Shown here one piece after another: positions 62,565 to 64,000 of a stretch of 64,000 nt of DNA; position 1 is the first letter of the stretch, and every line of letters begins with the position of its first letter. A program made the translations under genes and the position numbers. The notes under the pieces were generated by a model that was given only the letters and a program-made list of their open reading frames with translations, ran no database searches and was not told the origin of the DNA. The stretch is from Yponomeuta sedellus (Eukaryota > Arthropoda > Insecta > Lepidoptera > Yponomeutidae), in assembly GCA_934045075.1 (NCBI GenBank), contig OW203721.1:24562181-24626180 (forward strand). The letters are read 5' to 3'.

Positions 62565-62660
62565 GTTTGTGAGGTCGCTGTTTCTGGTTCCCACGACAGA
62601 GGGTATCCTAGTGTGGGGTCAGAAGCAATGTGCCTGTACGTAAATGTTATGTTATGTTAT
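62565..62660 (+). repeat. tRNA-SINE 3' end with (GTTAT)n tail
   Basis: GTTTCTGGTTCCCACGACAG, CTAGTGTGGGGTCAGAAGCA, ATGTTATGTTATGTTATAAT; forward version of 34610-34690. Confidence 0.65.
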
Positions 62661-63220
62661 AATTGTAGTCGTAATTAAATGAAGTAATAATAATAATAAT
62701 TAATAGTATAAAAATCAGCCAACTGCGGAGTAATTTATGACACCGTTTCGTAACATGTATTTATTTAACATTAAATATGAATTTATTTTAATCCATATGC
62801 ATATTATCATTAAAGCTGCCAAGCGGATCAATTTTGTAATACAGCAATTTTGTAAAAGACTTTTTAGAACAATAAAAGGCACGTGCTCTCACAAATATCA
62901 GGTTTATTTTAGAATACAGTGCAGGATGTAAAGAAGCCAGCACCGGGACGCTGAATGTAAATGTGGCACTAGTGTGCCTCTTCAAGTTATGGCCAGGTCA
63001 GAGTATTCTGAACTCTATGCGGACTCTATGTTTTCGAAGCAACAAAGGGACCCCTTTTTGTTTGTTTCACGGAACGTTTCATGTTCCTGTTTTCTTAATA
63101 CATTTGTAGCTGAACTGAACTGTTACAGGTTGTTTCGAGAGTACCAACTATTTGAAGTGAAGCTATGGAAGTAATAGCGCATTTTTTATGACTGAATGAA
63201 ACTGAATAGACACGCTCGGT
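62661..63220. other. No supported gene
   Basis: AT-rich with frames up to 66 codons lacking domains. Confidence 0.4.
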
Positions 63221-63227
63221 TCGATGT

Positions 63228-63385
63228 CACTGAATACTTATTAATTTAGCACGGCACTTGACATTACCAATCCATGGTGGACACGCGTAGTAATTAAGCC
63301 CACACTCTCTCTCTGAGAGAAGGCCTGTGCCCTGCAGCAATGGGACCAATATAGGCAGCATAGTTATTTTTATCATCATCAACCT
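63228..63385 (+). repeat. SINE-like repeat, 'GGCCTGTGCCC' family, best copy
   Basis: GACATTACCAATCCATGGTG, AATTAAGCCCACACTCTCTC, GAGAAGGCCTGTGCCCTGCA, CAATGGGACCAATATAGGC and an ATCATCATCAAC tail. Confidence 0.55.
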
Positions 63386-63660
63386 ATTATGAAACGCCTT
63401 GCTTGTGACTACTCGTAGGAGTAAACAGAGATAAGGCGTCGGGGTAAACACGAAATTGTGAATTTTTATTTTGATTTTTGAATTTGTACATTGTTTTATT
63501 TAATTTTAATTATTTTTTTTCTTCTGCTTTAATCTAATCTATTGTAAATAAATTCAATTTAAAGTTTTATAGTTCTTGTTAACTGCTTTTATGCTTTTAA
63601 TATTTTTTATTTTTTGTAAATGGGTTCTAAAAAAAGAGAGATATTTTAACCCATTAGACT
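63386..63660. other. AT-rich spacer
   Basis: No gene or recognised repeat. Confidence 0.4.
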
Positions 63661-63683
63661 AAAAGCATTTTTATTATTTTTGT

Positions 63684-63775
63684 CACTTGCCATGATCCTG
63701 GCAGATCACCTTCACTTCATCATCGTTCATGAGTCGTTGCATGCATGCACGTCGGTTCCGGGTACTTTTTACCTT
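63684..63775 (+). repeat. Dispersed repeat, 'CACGCCTGTAT' family, 3' part
   Basis: CACTTGCCATGATCCTGGCA, GATCACCTTCACTTCATCAT, GCATGCATGCACGTCGGTTC, GGGTACTTTTTACC. Confidence 0.6.
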
Positions 63776-64000
63776 TTTATTTTATATATATCTAACTTCT
63801 ATGTGAAAAGAATCAAATGTTAAAAGTGTAGTACTTATAGTTTTGCAGGCCAGTGTATTTAAAAAAAATGCATCCCATTTTCACTTCAGTTGGCCGTTTT
63901 TTCCAGCCGAGTTTCGTGGCTAAAACAGCTTTGTCTCAGGTGTGCGCGGACCCTAAGCGCCATTGTCCTTAGGGAGCGTTCTTACCGTGAGTAAATTAAA
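63776..64000. other. No supported gene
   Basis: GC content rises toward the window end; nothing identified. Confidence 0.35.

Overview
The window looks like gene-poor nuclear DNA from an insect, most likely a moth or butterfly (Lepidoptera). The basis is the mixture of repeats: tRNA-headed and 5S-rRNA-headed SINEs, truncated RTE- and Jockey/CR1-like LINE 3' ends with short-motif tails, many small inverted-repeat DNA elements, a Phantom-type (FLYWCH) Mutator transposon and a Penelope-like fragment, all in AT-rich sequence. Splice-site-flanked open frames and the absence of ribosome-binding-site-led operons exclude a bacterial source. The species call is inference.

Layout. 1-0.6 kb: a perfect tandem dimer of a 308-bp unit carrying a tRNA-like module. 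2.5-2.85 kb: the best host exon, a GC-rich minus-strand exon with signal peptide and both splice sites. 3.4-4.0 kb: PIF/Harbinger-like element with TTA duplications. 4.3-7.3 kb: a nearly complete but dead Phantom/MULE transposon whose gene has an intron and two nested insertions (a foldback element and a Penelope-like fragment). 7.5-25 kb: LINE tails, SINEs, MITEs and several strong hairpins, with a possible TATA/first-exon signal near 20.4 kb. 25.2-27.2 kb: a degenerate LINE reverse transcriptase with a broken catalytic box. 28-35 kb: SINEs, including one split by a solo LTR. 36.35-36.85 kb: a roughly 500-bp (ATATT)n array. 37-39.4 kb: repeat-poor block without a supported gene. 40-50 kb: dense SINE/LINE mosaic with inverted copies of the 308-bp unit. 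51.7-57.4 kb: RTE ends, foldback elements and local duplications. 58-64 kb: a second 308-bp dimer, more SINEs, a LINE C-terminus and a possible first exon at 61.0 kb.

Two repeat families dominate. One is a SINE whose head is a 5S rRNA gene with its internal promoter still readable (about 20 copies or fragments). The other is a roughly 308-bp unit with a tRNA-like module in its middle followed at once by a T5 pol III stop, found as single, tandem and inverted copies. There is no operon or pathway: the elements interact mainly by inserting into each other. Most distances and family names rest on reading by eye; no database search was possible.
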